Made by a program: the position numbers and the translations under genes. This document shows, in pieces, positions 4,504 through 5,440 of a stretch of 5,440 nucleotides of DNA. The stretch covers positions 1 through 5,440 of the forward strand of contig CABUAP010000094.1 of the NCBI GenBank assembly GCA_902489675.1, read 5' to 3'. The stretch comes from an uncultured Azospirillum sp. Lineage in GTDB: Bacteria > Pseudomonadota > Alphaproteobacteria > RF32 > CAG-239. Positions within the stretch are counted from its first letter, which is position 1. The number at the start of each line of letters is the position of its first letter. The notes below the pieces were generated by a model, which saw only the letters and a list, made by a program, of their open reading frames with translations, was not told the origin of the DNA and ran no database searches.

Positions 4504-5440
4504 CTAAAAAGCATATTTAAAGCCGGTATTGAAAATCCAATTGTCATCGGCTCCGGTTTCAAAAGCGGCCTCGCCGTAAAGGCTGAAACGTCCGTTTTGA
4601 TATTCCCCGTCCACCCCAAACAAGGCACGGTCTTTTTCCATATTTTGCCGATCCATGGCAAAAGTGCCGTCCATGCCGTCAAGCGTGGCTTTAACCGTTT
4701 GGTATTTATCATTAAATTCATGATACCAAGTGCCGCCGATCCTAAGTCTTAGGCTGTTTTGTTGATTAAACAGCAGTTCTTTTTCGGCATAAAAACCCAG
4801 TCCGCTTTCAACCGAAAGATTGTTGTTATGGCTGATTTTGAGTGTGCCGTCATCAACGCTGCTTTGATAAAGACCGTTGATATTAAATTCTGCCGTCGGT
4901 TGCAAAACAATACCGTATCCGGTTTCAAAGCGGCCGCGCAGTTCATTATTGTTGCCGTAGTAATAGTTTTCAATATCGCCGTTATAACGTTTTATATGAT
5001 CATAACGCTTATATTCACCGTTGCCGTAGCCGCCGTACATATTACCCAGAAAACGAAAATATTCGCCGTTGATGCCAAACGGCAGCACAATTTCGGCAAT
5101 AACTTCGTCTTTTTTGTTATTGTTGTCATATTTGCTGTCAAATCTGGTCAAGCTCCACCCCAGGCCGTAACTGAACGCGGCATCGTTGTTTTTGAAAATT
5201 CCAAACAGAGAAACCGCATTGTCATCACTGCCGGTCAGGTTGCCGCTGCCGTTGTGTTCACGGTTGTAATAATTAAAACCGGCAATCAGCTGGTCATTAT
5301 CCTTGGCGCTAAACCAGGCATTGTCAAACTGGCGGTGCATATCTTTCATCAGGTCAAGGCTTTGCCCGGCCAACGCCGGAATAAAGTTCCGTCCGCTCAG
5401 GCGATCAATCGCTTTGGTCAATTCGGCTTGCGATGTCGCC
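4504..5440 (-). CDS. Autotransporter C-terminal beta-barrel, 5' end outside window
   Basis: The frame is open to the right edge, so the TTG at 5421 is not the real start; the passenger domain and signal peptide lie beyond the window. About 311 residues are visible. The first part (AIDRLSGRNFIPALAGQSLDLMKDM, in two pieces around 5340-5420) resembles the linker helix region that precedes autotransporter barrels. The rest is a run of alternating polar and hydrophobic strands with aromatic girdle residues, such as YGLGWSLTRFDSKYD, LRLRIGGTWYHEF and RFSLYGEAAFETG, consistent with a 12-strand outer-membrane barrel. It ends in WIFNTGFKYAF, with the terminal phenylalanine signal recognised by the Bam complex. 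The strand loops are rich in Asn, Asp and Gly. Passenger function is unknown. The stop lies 41 nt before the EF-hand gene start. Confidence 0.85.
   Translation of the reverse strand, partial: ATSQAELTKAIDRLSGRNFIPALAGQSLDLMKDMHRQFDNAWFSAKDNDQLIAGFNYYNREHNGSGNLTGSDDNAVSLFGIFKNNDAAFSYGLGWSLTRFDSKYDNNNKKDEVIAEIVLPFGINGEYFRFLGNMYGGYGNGEYKRYDHIKRYNGDIENYYYGNNNELRGRFETGYGIVLQPTAEFNINGLYQSSVDDGTLKISHNNNLSVESGLGFYAEKELLFNQQNSLRLRIGGTWYHEFNDKYQTVKATLDGMDGTFAMDRQNMEKDRALFGVDGEYQNGRFSLYGEAAFETGADDNWIFNTGFKYAF

Overview
The window looks like chromosomal DNA from a Gram-negative bacterium of moderate G+C. The outer-membrane autotransporter barrel and the signal-peptide EF-hand protein point to a cell with an outer membrane. 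An uncultured alphaproteobacterium would fit, but that is inference; no rRNA or other phylogenetic marker is present. No mobile element, CRISPR array or tRNA was found.

Layout from left to right. (1) Positions 1-665 (+) hold the C-terminal part of a Y-family (UmuC-like) translesion DNA polymerase, cut by the window edge. (2) A convergent five-helix membrane protein of unknown function follows at 669-1106 (-), its stop codon only 3 nt from the polymerase stop; it has a near-consensus sigma-70 promoter at 1179-1207. (3) A 204-nt divergent intergenic region carries an imperfect tandem repeat and leads into a two-gene operon (+): a family 2 glycosyltransferase (1311-2303) and a histidine-phosphatase superfamily enzyme (2313-2861). 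The second gene starts with TTG, and its ribosome binding site overlaps the first gene's stop codon. (4) A small three-helix membrane protein lies at 2887-3160 (-). It is intact only if one base of an A6 run right after its start codon is skipped or lost. (5) Positions 3161-3534 contain no convincing protein gene but much structure: a 19-bp direct repeat with a 66-bp period, a palindrome offering TATAAT-like -10 boxes on both strands, a GC-rich stretch that folds into long-range complementary stems (a possible undescribed structured RNA), and a rho-independent terminator for the gene to the right. (6) Three genes on the minus strand fill the rest: a small heat-shock protein (3535-4008), a secreted two-EF-hand protein (4088-4462) and the C-terminal barrel of an autotransporter (4504 to the right edge).

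The genes do not form one pathway. The glycosyltransferase and phosphatase are clearly co-transcribed. The autotransporter and EF-hand genes are adjacent, same-strand envelope genes and may share a transcript. The small heat-shock gene probably ends transcription on the minus strand at the terminator at 3407-3438. The most unusual part is the 3161-3534 intergenic region together with the frameshifted gene it feeds.
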